Shown piece after piece: positions 43,617 through 52,343 of a DNA stretch of 64,000 bases. The DNA lies in the NCBI GenBank assembly GCA_012932865.1, contig SAXG01000016.1:806001-870000 (forward strand), in the 5' to 3' direction. This DNA comes from Amylostereum areolatum (lineage: Eukaryota > Basidiomycota > Agaricomycetes > Russulales > Stereaceae). A program made the position numbers and the translations under genes. Below the pieces are notes generated by a model. That model was given only the letters and a program-made list of their open reading frames with translations. It was not told the origin of the DNA and made no database searches. Position 1 is the stretch's first letter. Every line of letters starts with the position of its first letter.

Positions 43617-44824
43617 CCTGGACAGTCTACCCCTACGCCTACCTCGCACCCCTCTCTCCATCTACCTCTGCCATCTCTACGACGTTAAAAACTCCCACCA
43701 CGGACCTCCCGAACGCACCGGTTTTCCTCCCGTTCAACGGAAAGCCGATCACCCCCCGCGACGACGCACCACTCCCCTACCCTTGGTCCGACGCCGTCAC
43801 CGTCAACTGCCTCGTCCCCGTACAGAATCTCTGCAAGAAAGATCCCTGGACCGCGCACGGCCTCAACTTCCGCATCTTCGAGTGGAGGTGGCACAAGGAT
43901 CACGGTACTGTCGTCCTCGCCCTATACGTCCGGATCACTACGTGCATCAACATAGATCTCGAACGCCTTGAATTCACCCTCCACGCCCCCACCTACCACA
44001 CATACCTCATCCAGGACGCCCCCAACCCGATCCTCCAAACCAGTTTCACCTCCGTCTCCCAGTTTAACCGCCGGACCCCCGAATCCACCCCGCCACCAGT
44101 CCTCCGTCCCACCATCAAGGGTAAGACCCTTCGTCGCCGCCACCACGAACATAAGATCCGCCAGGCAGTAAAAGCCGGTTACCTCACCAAGAAACTCCTC
44201 GGCCGTCGCCCCATCGCGGCGGACTTCTTCTAGACCATCATCACGTCCTCCACAGCCCCTCGTCCCCCCACTCCGAACCTCCCCCCAGGCGTTTTTCGAG
44301 ACTACTGTCCCGAAGAATACTATATCCTCACCTCGCAGCAGACTAAGGAATCCGTACGTTGGCTGCACGACGAACCAAACCGGCAACGTCGAGACTGGTA
44401 CTTCGACGACCGCGACGAACAACCCTACATCGAAGAATCAGATTTTGCCACCGCTGCGGACGTCCTACAGCGCTTCCTGAACCCCCCTCCGACCAACTCG
44501 CCCCCACCCCGTCGACGTACTGTAATCGAAGTCCCAGAAGGGATCAACCACAACGACACAACCGGGAAGTGGTACGCCTATAGACGAAACAAGAACGGAA
44601 CCCCAGGACGATCAGTAGTTGAGTGGCAGCCCACTTCGTTCAGTCCCGTCCAAGATCACTGGTCGTGGCATCATAACCAGCAATTCCTCACCCCCGCCGA
44701 CTTCCTTGTCGCAAAACAAGTTGAGGACGAAGTTGAAGAAGCAGAAGAACGCCGACGAGAAACCCTACGCCGCCTTGATCAAGAACTCGCCCAATCCCTC
44801 ACCGTCCCCCTCCCCTTCGACAAG
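43617..44824 (+). other. ATG-free leader with coding-like open frame in front of gag, family A copy 2
   Basis: From the probable transcript start (43473) to the gag ATG (44825) I find no ATG in any plus-strand frame over about 1350 nt. The gag frame itself is open across the leader apart from one TAG at 44231-44233: before it lie about 200 codons (KDPWTAHGLNFRIFEWRWHK; a basic stretch TLRRRHHEHKIRQAVKAGY), after it about 197 codons (FRDYCPEEYYILTSQQTKES) that run directly into Gag. Translation would need a non-AUG start, readthrough or splicing. Alternatively it is a long leader kept free of ATG to allow scanning. Confidence 0.65.
43619..43628 (+). other. Self-priming primer-binding site, family A copy 2
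   Basis: TGGACAGTCT two bases after the LTR end, complementary over 10 nt to AGACTGTCCA at 43473-43482. Confidence 0.7.
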
Positions 44825-45850
44825 ATGTCCGACGCCGAATCCAAACCTGCCGTCTCCAAGCGGGAGATCGGCCCCAAGCCAAAGCCATTCAAAGGCGATA
44901 GACGCGACACCCTCCGGTTCTCCCTCGAGCTCCGTATGTTCCTGCGCGTTAACAAGGATGTTTATGCCACAGATGACGCCAAGATGATGCTCCTCCTCAG
45001 CCTGATGGAGGACGACACGGCGAAAGCCTGGGCCACGCATCGCCGCATGGAACTCTTTGCCGACGAAGACGAGAAGGAAGACGCCGACACCCTCGACCCC
45101 ACACCCCCAACACTCCACTATAGCTCCTACAAAGAGCTCTTCGAGAGGTTTGGCAAAGACTTCGTGCCCGTCGATCCGAAGATAGAGGCTCAGCGTAAGA
45201 TCAACGAGCTCGCAATGACCACCCGGGACGTCACTGACTTTATCACCGAGTTTGAGATGCTGGCAACCATGTCAGCGTACGACGACGAGGCGCTGATCCA
45301 CTTTTTCAAGAAGGGACTTCAGCGTGACCTCGGCAAGCAGGTGGCCCGGTCGTACCCGTTCCCCACCAAGCTCGCGGAGTGGAAGGAGCGCGCCCGCCGC
45401 ATCAACCACCAGTGGCTCGAAGAGAACCCGGAGAGGAAGAGCAGTCAGTCCAAGGGGGCTGTCGCGCTCACCTCGAACGGTTCGACCAACGACTCCTCGT
45501 CGTGCCGAGTCGGCGCCTTCACCAACACCTCGACCCGCCCTGCAAAGCTGACGGACGACGAGAGCGCAAAGATGATGCGCGAAGGCAAGTGCTTCATGTG
45601 TCGACAAGCCGGTCACGTCTCTCGCGACTGCCCCAACCGCGACTCGAGCGCGCGACGGGTGGGCGCAGTAGAGACTGGGTCCAAGGCCCCTCCCCTGCCG
45701 ACGAACACGGCTCCGTCCACTGCGAAAGCAGCTCCCGACCCATCCAAAACCATCGCGACGATCACTCGCCAGCTGAAGGATCTGGACGCGGAAGGCAAGG
45801 AGCAGGCAGTAGCGCTGTTGAAGGACATCCTGGAATCGCAGGATTTTTGA
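44825..45850 (+). CDS. Gag, family A copy 2
   Basis: 341 aa, appearing residue-identical to Gag of copy 1, with the knuckle CFMCRQAGHVSRDC at about 45589-45630. The stop TGA (45848-45850) follows GAT TTT. Confidence 0.92.
   Translation: MSDAESKPAVSKREIGPKPKPFKGDRRDTLRFSLELRMFLRVNKDVYATDDAKMMLLLSLMEDDTAKAWATHRRMELFADEDEKEDADTLDPTPPTLHYSSYKELFERFGKDFVPVDPKIEAQRKINELAMTTRDVTDFITEFEMLATMSAYDDEALIHFFKKGLQRDLGKQVARSYPFPTKLAEWKERARRINHQWLEENPERKSSQSKGAVALTSNGSTNDSSSCRVGAFTNTSTRPAKLTDDESAKMMREGKCFMCRQAGHVSRDCPNRDSSARRVGAVETGSKAPPLPTNTAPSTAKAAPDPSKTIATITRQLKDLDAEGKEQAVALLKDILESQDF
45842..45850 (+). promoter_or_regulatory. Proposed -1 frameshift site at the gag stop, copy 2
   Basis: GAT TTT TGA with the pol frame open from TTG AAA (45847). 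Same as copy 1. Confidence 0.55.
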
Positions 45851-48800
45851 AACGCCCCCCAGTCGCGTCGTCTGGTGGAGGCAAAGGACTTTTGGTATCA
45901 TCGTCGAATCGTTTCGCTGTATTATCATCCATGCATACCTGTGAGCAATCGTATCCCCCGTGTTTGTATCTGTCTACTGTCACCAAGAACAGGCAAACAC
46001 CATCGATCACGCTCAAAGTCAAGCTGATCGGACGAGTTACCAAAAGAGAAATCGACGCAGACGCGCTGCTTGATAGCGGCGCAGAAGGAATTATCCTGAA
46101 CCGAAGCTTCGTTGAACGCAAGAAGCTTACCACAAGAAAACTAGAAAACCCGTTCCCCGTGCGTAATGTGGACGGCACCGAGAACATCATGGGCTGGGTA
46201 CGCGACACGACGACCCAGCGGATCCGGATGTACTCGCAAGATTCAAAGGCGTACCATGAGGAAGAAGCTGAGTTCTTCATCACCGACATCGGCGATCATG
46301 ACATGATCCTTGGAACAGACTGGCTCGATGAGCACAATCCCACCATAGACTGGCAACGAGACCGTGTTGACATGCTCCGCTGCCCCCCCTCATGCACTCT
46401 GTCCAAACCTCCTGTGACAAACCTCGCAACCAAGCCACGGATACCATCATCGGTCCAATCACAGCGTAAGGTTGAAGCAGGTAAAACCCCGAGGACACCT
46501 CTCGTTTTGGATGATCCCTTCCCAGAGCCGACATATGTGTCCTGGACCCCAGTCCCCACTTATGTTATTCCTGCACGCAGAGTCAAAGGTGTTCGCGTCC
46601 GCACGGTCCATCGCTCCCCTCTACCCGCACGACTCTTCACTGAAGACGACGACGAGCGGCCCATGGTATTCCGAGACTGGGAGATCAATGGACTACGCCA
46701 CGCCGGAATCCTCCCTGAAACCGACGGTCCTAATCCAGATGCAATACCCATCTGCGCGGGCTTTACAAAAGCGCAGGAGCTTGCAGAGCATTCAAAAGAG
46801 AACGCACGCCCGCAAACCTTTGAAGACTTAGTCCCCCCGCCGTACCGCGACTTTGCGCCTGTATTCGACAAGAAAACCTCCGAGCGACTTCCTGACCGAC
46901 GACCATGGGACCATGCTATCGACATGAAAGACGGCTTTGAACCCAAACCGTGCAAGATCTACCCCCTCTCACCTTCCGAGCAGATCGAACTCGACACCTT
47001 CCTCGATGACCACCTGAAGAAGGGCTATATCCGCCCATCGAAGTCACCTCAGGCGAGTCCGTTCTTCTTTGTGAAGAAAAAGGATGGAAAGCTGCGTCCC
47101 GTACAGGACTATCGAGAATTAAACAAGGGCACTGTCAAGAATGAATACCCATTGCCACTGATCTCTGAAATTGTCGACCGCCTCAAAGGTGCAAAGATCT
47201 TCTCCAAGATGGATGTTCGCTGGGGCTACAACAATGTCAGCATCAAGGAAGGCGACGAGTGGAAGGCTGCGTTCAAGACGAATCGCGGTCTCTTCGAACC
47301 TACGGTGATGTTTTTTGGGCTTATGAACTCCCCTGCAACATTTCAGGCAATGATGAATGAACTGTTCAAGGATCTCATCGACTCGGGCAAGGTCATCATC
47401 TACATGGACGACATCTTGGTGTTCACTCGCACCATGGACGGACACCGTGCCATAGTGCGGCAGGTTCTGCAGCGTTTGCAAGACAACGACCTCTTCCTCA
47501 AACCGGAGAAATGCGTCTTTGAGCAAGACTCTGTCGAATACCTCGGACTCATCATCTCGCACGACAAGATCGCTATGGACCCCGTCAAGGTAGCAGGTAT
47601 TCAGGACTGGCCGACACCACGAACGGTCAAAGATGTGCAATCCTTCCTCGGCTTTGGCAACTTCTACCGACGTTTCATCAAGGACTTCTCCAAGGTTGCA
47701 CGGCCCCTATTTGATCTGACAAAGAAGGACTGCACATGGGACTGGTCGACGGACTGCCAAACTGCGTTTGACGCACTGAAAGCTGCGTTTACTTCCTCCC
47801 CCGTCTTGGTCATGCCTGACCCAAAGAAGCCTTACCTCGTTGAAGTCGATGCCTCGGACTTTGCTACTGGAGGTATACTCTCGCAGAAAGGCGATGACGG
47901 TCACTGGCATCCAGTGGCGTATCTGTCCAAGGCCCTATCAGAACCGGAACGGAACTACGACATCTACGACAAGGAGCTACTTGCGATCATCCGTGCGCTT
48001 GAAGCCTGGCGCCACTACCTCGAAGGCGCCCCCGACACCGTCGAAATCTGGACAGATCACAAGAACCTGGAACACTTCAAGACGGCACAGAAGCTGAGCC
48101 GCCGACAGGCACGTTGGGCTCTATTCCTCACTCGATTTGACTTCTCGCTCGTCCATAAACCAGGAATTTCCCACCGCCCGGATCCAATGTCTCGACGACC
48201 CGATCACAAGGATGGTGTTGAAAACGACAACAAGGAGCGCGTCTTGCTTGACCCCAAGTACTTCCAAGTACGCGCAACAAGGCCAGGAGCAGTAACCTCC
48301 CTCGGTGATGTTGAACTCCGACGACGTATCCGCGACTGCAAAACCAAGGACATCGAGGTTGTTCAAGCCCTGGACGCCATCTTACGAAACGGACCACGTA
48401 CACTCGTCAAGAACCTTCAAGAGTGGAACTACGAAGAAGGCCTGGTCCTGTTTAGAGGAAAGGTATATGTCCCTGCAGACGACGAGTTGCGACGCGACAT
48501 TGTCAAAATGTACCATGAATCGCCCCTGGCCGGACACCCCGGTCGCTTCAAGACTTACGAGCTTGTGAGTCGTGAATATTGGTGGCCTGGCATGTCTGTC
48601 TTTGTCCGCGACTTTGTAGCAGGATGCGCAACCTGCCAGTCGACGAAGACACAGAGCAGCCGACCCCACGTCGACATGATCCCAAACGAAGTACCCGATC
48701 GACCATTTGGCATCATCTCCACCGACTTCATCGTCGAACTCCCTGACTGCGAAGGCTATAACGCCGTCAATGTCGTGGTCGATCGCCTCACCAAGATGGT

Positions 48801-49938
48801 GGTTACCACCCCATGTACAACGAAGATCACCAGTGATGGCACGGCCGACATTCTCTTCGACAAGGTATACCGACACTACGGCTTAGCAGACAAGATCATC
48901 TCGGATCGTGGACCCCAATTTGCTGGACAGGTGATGCGTACACTCAATGAGAAGCTCGGGATCAAGTCCGCCCTCAGCACAGCGTATCACCCACAGACAG
49001 ACGGCCAAACCGAATGCGAGAACCAGAACCTCGAGCAGTTTCTGCGAGTATTCTGCAACTACCGTCAAGACGACTGGGTGAAGTGGTTGCCCTTCTTCGA
49101 GTTTTCTCACAACTCTCGCACCCATGCAGCTACTGGAAAGGCTCCCTTTGAAGTCCTCTACGGCTTCCTCCCGAAAATGTACCCCTCCGTAAACCCGTCC
49201 TCAAAGGTCCCTGCAGTTGAAGAACGCCTCCGTCAACTTGAAGAAGTCCGACAGGAGATCAAGGCCAGCCTTGCCCTCGCATCAGACTTGATGAAGCACT
49301 ACAATGGCGACACGGTCAGCGAATCAACGCAGTTTGCGGTCGGAGACAAAGTATGGCTCGAAGGCAAAAACCTGAAGACGACGAGACCGAAAGCTAAGCT
49401 TGCTGCCAAACGATTTGGACCCTTCGAAATCATTGACGTCATCAGCCCAGTCAACTACCGCTTGAAGCTGCCGAAGACATGGCGAATCCATCCAGTCTTC
49501 CATGCCTCGCTGCTCACCGCGTACAAGGAGACAGCCGCTCACGGGCCAAATTATGAACAGCCGCCACCAGACCTCATTGACGATGAAGAAGAATACGACG
49601 TTGAAGACATTGTCGACTCTAAACCAACTCGTAACAAGAAAGGTATTCAGTACCTCGTCAAATGGGCCGGCTATCCCGACTCCGAAAACACCTGGCTCCC
49701 GCGTTCGTCGCTCTCAAAGGTTACCGACATGATTGACGCTTTCCACAAGCGCCATCCAAACGCGCCCCGCCCCGTGCGTTCCCTCGGCATCTCCTTTGAC
49801 GATTTTCTCGCATCCACCCTTGCAGATGACATCGCGCTCCAGGCGAAAGCGCGTCTTAAAGGGGGGGTAATGTCACGGATCGCTCCATTTCTTTCTTCGT
49901 TTGCAGACCTTGTACACGCGACGCGTCACGGCACATGA
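45847..49938 (+). CDS. Pol polyprotein (PR-RT-RH-IN-chromodomain), family A copy 2
   Basis: Same domain order as copy 1: LLDSGAEG protease, YMDDILVF RT, EVDASDFATGG RNase H, HESPLAGHPGR...CATCQ zinc finger, TDFIVELP/SDRGPQFAGQ/TECENQNLEQ integrase triad, and the chromodomain YDVEDIVDSKPTRNKKGIQ. About 1,360 codons with no stop. It ends 68 bp inside the 3' LTR (SSFADLVHATRHGT). A handful of amino acid differences from copy 1 lie mainly just after the protease and near the chromodomain. A purine tract GGGGGGGTAA directly precedes the 3' LTR. Confidence 0.94.
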   Translation: MKRPPVASSGGGKGLLVSSSNRFAVLSSMHTCEQSYPPCLYLSTVTKNRQTPSITLKVKLIGRVTKREIDADALLDSGAEGIILNRSFVERKKLTTRKLENPFPVRNVDGTENIMGWVRDTTTQRIRMYSQDSKAYHEEEAEFFITDIGDHDMILGTDWLDEHNPTIDWQRDRVDMLRCPPSCTLSKPPVTNLATKPRIPSSVQSQRKVEAGKTPRTPLVLDDPFPEPTYVSWTPVPTYVIPARRVKGVRVRTVHRSPLPARLFTEDDDERPMVFRDWEINGLRHAGILPETDGPNPDAIPICAGFTKAQELAEHSKENARPQTFEDLVPPPYRDFAPVFDKKTSERLPDRRPWDHAIDMKDGFEPKPCKIYPLSPSEQIELDTFLDDHLKKGYIRPSKSPQASPFFFVKKKDGKLRPVQDYRELNKGTVKNEYPLPLISEIVDRLKGAKIFSKMDVRWGYNNVSIKEGDEWKAAFKTNRGLFEPTVMFFGLMNSPATFQAMMNELFKDLIDSGKVIIYMDDILVFTRTMDGHRAIVRQVLQRLQDNDLFLKPEKCVFEQDSVEYLGLIISHDKIAMDPVKVAGIQDWPTPRTVKDVQSFLGFGNFYRRFIKDFSKVARPLFDLTKKDCTWDWSTDCQTAFDALKAAFTSSPVLVMPDPKKPYLVEVDASDFATGGILSQKGDDGHWHPVAYLSKALSEPERNYDIYDKELLAIIRALEAWRHYLEGAPDTVEIWTDHKNLEHFKTAQKLSRRQARWALFLTRFDFSLVHKPGISHRPDPMSRRPDHKDGVENDNKERVLLDPKYFQVRATRPGAVTSLGDVELRRRIRDCKTKDIEVVQALDAILRNGPRTLVKNLQEWNYEEGLVLFRGKVYVPADDELRRDIVKMYHESPLAGHPGRFKTYELVSREYWWPGMSVFVRDFVAGCATCQSTKTQSSRPHVDMIPNEVPDRPFGIISTDFIVELPDCEGYNAVNVVVDRLTKMVVTTPCTTKITSDGTADILFDKVYRHYGLADKIISDRGPQFAGQVMRTLNEKLGIKSALSTAYHPQTDGQTECENQNLEQFLRVFCNYRQDDWVKWLPFFEFSHNSRTHAATGKAPFEVLYGFLPKMYPSVNPSSKVPAVEERLRQLEEVRQEIKASLALASDLMKHYNGDTVSESTQFAVGDKVWLEGKNLKTTRPKAKLAAKRFGPFEIIDVISPVNYRLKLPKTWRIHPVFHASLLTAYKETAAHGPNYEQPPPDLIDDEEEYDVEDIVDSKPTRNKKGIQYLVKWAGYPDSENTWLPRSSLSKVTDMIDAFHKRHPNAPRPVRSLGISFDDFLASTLADDIALQAKARLKGGVMSRIAPFLSSFADLVHATRHGT

Positions 49939-50293
49939 CTTTCCTTCGCATCACATGCTCCAACGACGTCACTGCCCAGACTTCCGAACGGTGTTCCGCA
50001 TCCTTATCTATGACATCATTGCTCCGGACTCCCGCCCTCCTCCCCATGACTCCTTTCTTATTGTTCCCCCCGCTCGCACCACTATCGCATCGCATCGCAC
50101 CATCGTTCCCACTTGTATATAAGGACAGTATCCCTTTCCCCTTTTCCTCAGACTGTCCATCTCGTCATACGGTACTGTAGCGCACGTTGCACTACCCTAG
50201 GCCTGACACTCTCAAATCCATCTGTTCTCTCTTGCTCCTCCCATCGTTGCGACTTAGGCGGTTCCATTGGTCTCATAAACTGCGTTTCTGACA
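49871..50293 (+). repeat. 3' LTR, family A copy 2
   Basis: 423 bp. Differs from the 5' LTR at three transitions (two near position 49 of the LTR, one near position 108). Confidence 0.95.
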
Positions 50294-50298
50294 CGTGA
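50294..50298. repeat. Target-site duplication CGTGA of retrotransposon 2 (right copy)
   Basis: Matches 43189-43193. Confidence 0.92.
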
Positions 50299-51760
50299 CG
50301 CCCGAATATACGGTTCAATTCGGCGGTGATGCACAAGTGTTTGACGTGACACTCAACCAACTGCCGCAGTGTGTGGTCGTCCATCCGTTTTGATTTCGAG
50401 GAGCTCGTATCTTCCGTCCGTCGACCGCGTGGAGGTGGTACGTATTCCGCCGCTGTTATCCGAGTTTCTTCCCCCTTTGCAACTGCCTTCTTGTCTTCGC
50501 TCGAGATCTCTTGAACGAAGCTGCGCTCGATGTAGAGGATCGCCACAGCAAAGCGCGTGCAATCACGCCCAGCACGGCCAAAGTACTGGACGATCTCCTC
50601 GGGGGTATCAGGAAGGCCCATTACGGCGACGTAGTCCACCCCTCGGATGTCAACACCCATACCACACTTGATTGTGGCCACAACCGTGAAGCAATCTGGG
50701 TCCGTCTGGAAGGCTTGCAACGTCTCTTCGTTCTCGTTCTTCTCGCGTCGGGATCGTGAGTAAGTCCGTTGTATATCCGGATGTTTCGTTGACGGTTTGC
50801 GTCAAGCGGCCGTATTTTTTGCAGGTATGACGCGACGTTCCAGCACGTCGTGTAGTCTTTGCAATAAATGAGTGTTTTTCCGACTCCTGTTGCTGCCCAA
50901 GTCAGCTCCGGAAAGGTAGACCCAGCAATCCCACCGCGTAGAGTGTAGAACATAGTCCGCGCATTGGGCTGCTCGACGGACCTTCGGAGGACGCGGTATT
51001 GGCCTGGACGAAACTCCATCACGTCGGTCAGAAGTGCGTGCTCCAGTTCCGATGACAAAGTTGCTGTCATCATGAGGATAGGAACTGCGAGGAGGCGTGC
51101 GCGGAGCTTCGCAATAGCCGCATACGCTTCACGGGAAGCTTTGCCCCATTCTATGGTGACATGTATCTCATCAATGGCATATGTGACAATGCTCTCACTG
51201 AATGTTTTGTTGCGCAGGAGATGGTCAAACTCCGGCGTCCTGAGTCGTTCCGGCGAGGCAATGACGACCTCCCACTCACAACGGCCTACTTCTGCCAGCA
51301 AGTCGTGTTTTTCCGCTTTTCGGACGGCGGCCATGTGTTCCTTGTCCAGCGACACGGCTTTGACACCTAGCTTCTGCATCTCGGCAACCTGTGTGGTCGG
51401 TCTGTGAGCTTCTCGTTATCTTGGCCAACACATATCACTTACCTGACTATGTGCGAGGTCTGTGAGCGGCGTCACCGCTAGAATAACAGGGTTCTTGACG
51501 AGCGACAGACCGAGGCGGTTGAGCTCGGGATGGTCACGAAGATACCTGCGGAGCATTATTTGGAGGTACATGGCAGCTGTCTTCCCCTCCCCGCACCCCG
51601 CTACGAGAAGCTGATGATGCTGGTCAAGGAGATTGGAGGTAACCTCAACCTGCCAGTCATGAGGGCCGTTTGGCCATTGTGGGATAGCTTCGTCCAGTAT
51701 AAACTTGAGGTGTAGGCGACCTTCTTCTGTTGACCATTGGTCCTCTCTTTGGGAGGTCAT

Positions 51761-52343
51761 GGAGGGAGGAAGAGGGCCATGGAGCGGACAGGAGATTTGT
51801 TGACAGGGAGGAAGACAAATTGTATTTCTGAGACATTTCGATCACTTAGATACTTCTAGATCTACCATCGGGCAAATGTGAAGACTGAGAGAGCTCAGAG
51901 CCTTTTTACGGTATGAAAGCGGAAGTGAGAGCATGAGTAGAGGAAACAGCACGGAAACAGTAGATCTTCAACAACTTCGCGTTCGTCGGCGCATGCGTAC
52001 GCGTAACGCAAGGCTATCACATGACCGTATGACGAGCGTGTTTTCACTAATCAAGTGGGATGACACTCAAGGGCGTACGAGAGCTACACAGACGCTTCTC
52101 GGATTTCCTTTTTCGTGCGCGGGAACTTTCGAGGACGTGCTGCGCATTTCCTTTCTGGGGGCGACCAGCCAAGGCCTCTAAATTTGAACAAGCCTAGGAC
52201 AAAGGTATGATGTGGCCGCGTTCTACTAAACACCGGCAGTTGCCGAAGGACTCTACCGACCAAACACAGCTTTTCGCCGCAGCCTCATCGTTCGATTGCT
52301 CCTGCTCTATCATGGCCCTACGCTCACATCCAACATATCATCC
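51761..52343. other. Helicase promoter, right end of TIR element, and spacer
   Basis: 51761-52145 should hold the helicase promoter; the right 28-bp inverted repeat follows; 52174-52343 is host flank upstream of the deaminase-like gene. No additional gene seen. Confidence 0.45.
52146..52173 (-). repeat. Right 28-bp terminal inverted repeat of the two-gene element
   Basis: Reverse complement matches 23131-23158 at all 28 positions. Confidence 0.92.

Larger units (their letters stand above)
43194..50293 (+). mobile_element. Ty3/gypsy chromodomain retrotransposon, family A copy 2 (full length)
   Basis: 7100 bp with 423-bp LTRs (43194-43616, 49871-50293; three differences seen by eye), TGTCA...TGACA ends and CGTGA target duplications. 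Codes on the plus strand, opposite to the helicase it interrupts and opposite to copy 1. Gag and Pol are open throughout, so it may be autonomous. Confidence 0.96.
42101..51760 (-). pseudogene. RecQ-like SF2 DNA helicase split by a retrotransposon
   Basis: Start ATG 51758-51760 (MTSQREDQWSTEEGRLHLKF). Helicase motifs in order: HDWQVEVTSNLL (Q-motif region), VAGCGEGKTAAMYL (Walker A), intron about 51391-51443, VVIASPERL (Ib), YAIDEIHVTIEWG (DEIH, Walker B), ILMMTATLS (III), KTLIYCKDYTTCW (IV), VVATIKCGMGVDIRGVDYV (V), and EEIVQYFGRAGRD (VI, RecQ type). A C-terminal cysteine pair (CLDAGRVLLCSSC) and a Lys/Ser/Arg-rich tail follow. One base must be gained or lost near 50728-50745 to join motifs IV and V. 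Retrotransposon 2 (43194-50293) splits the gene after LNRIFGRH; with one CGTGA copy removed, the frame continues to the cysteine pair. The last exon near 42101-42350 has an uncertain frame. Confidence 0.85.
23131..52173. mobile_element. Two-gene TIR DNA transposon (DUF6589 protein + RecQ-like helicase), interrupted by three LTR retrotransposons
   Basis: Bounded by a perfect 28-bp inverted repeat starting CTTGGCTGGTCGCCC at 23131 and on the other strand from 52173. It encloses only two host-side genes, which converge with 10 bp between their stop codons; their start codons lie about 175 bp and 385 bp inside the repeats. Subtracting the three retrotransposons and one target duplication each leaves about 6.3 kb, a normal transposon size. 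The TSD is unclear: CTCTA occurs 5 bp outside the left repeat (23121-23125) and 2 bp outside the right (52176-52180). A transposase-plus-SF2-helicase layout recalls the AcademH lineage of TIR transposons described from fungi and animals; membership is inference. Confidence 0.75.

Noticed and set aside
17741..52191. 16-bp match TCAAATTTAGAGGCCT near 17741 and, inverted, just outside the right inverted repeat near 52176-52191
   Set aside because: One such match is expected by chance in 64 kb on both strands, and it is outside the 28-bp repeat; not used as an element boundary.
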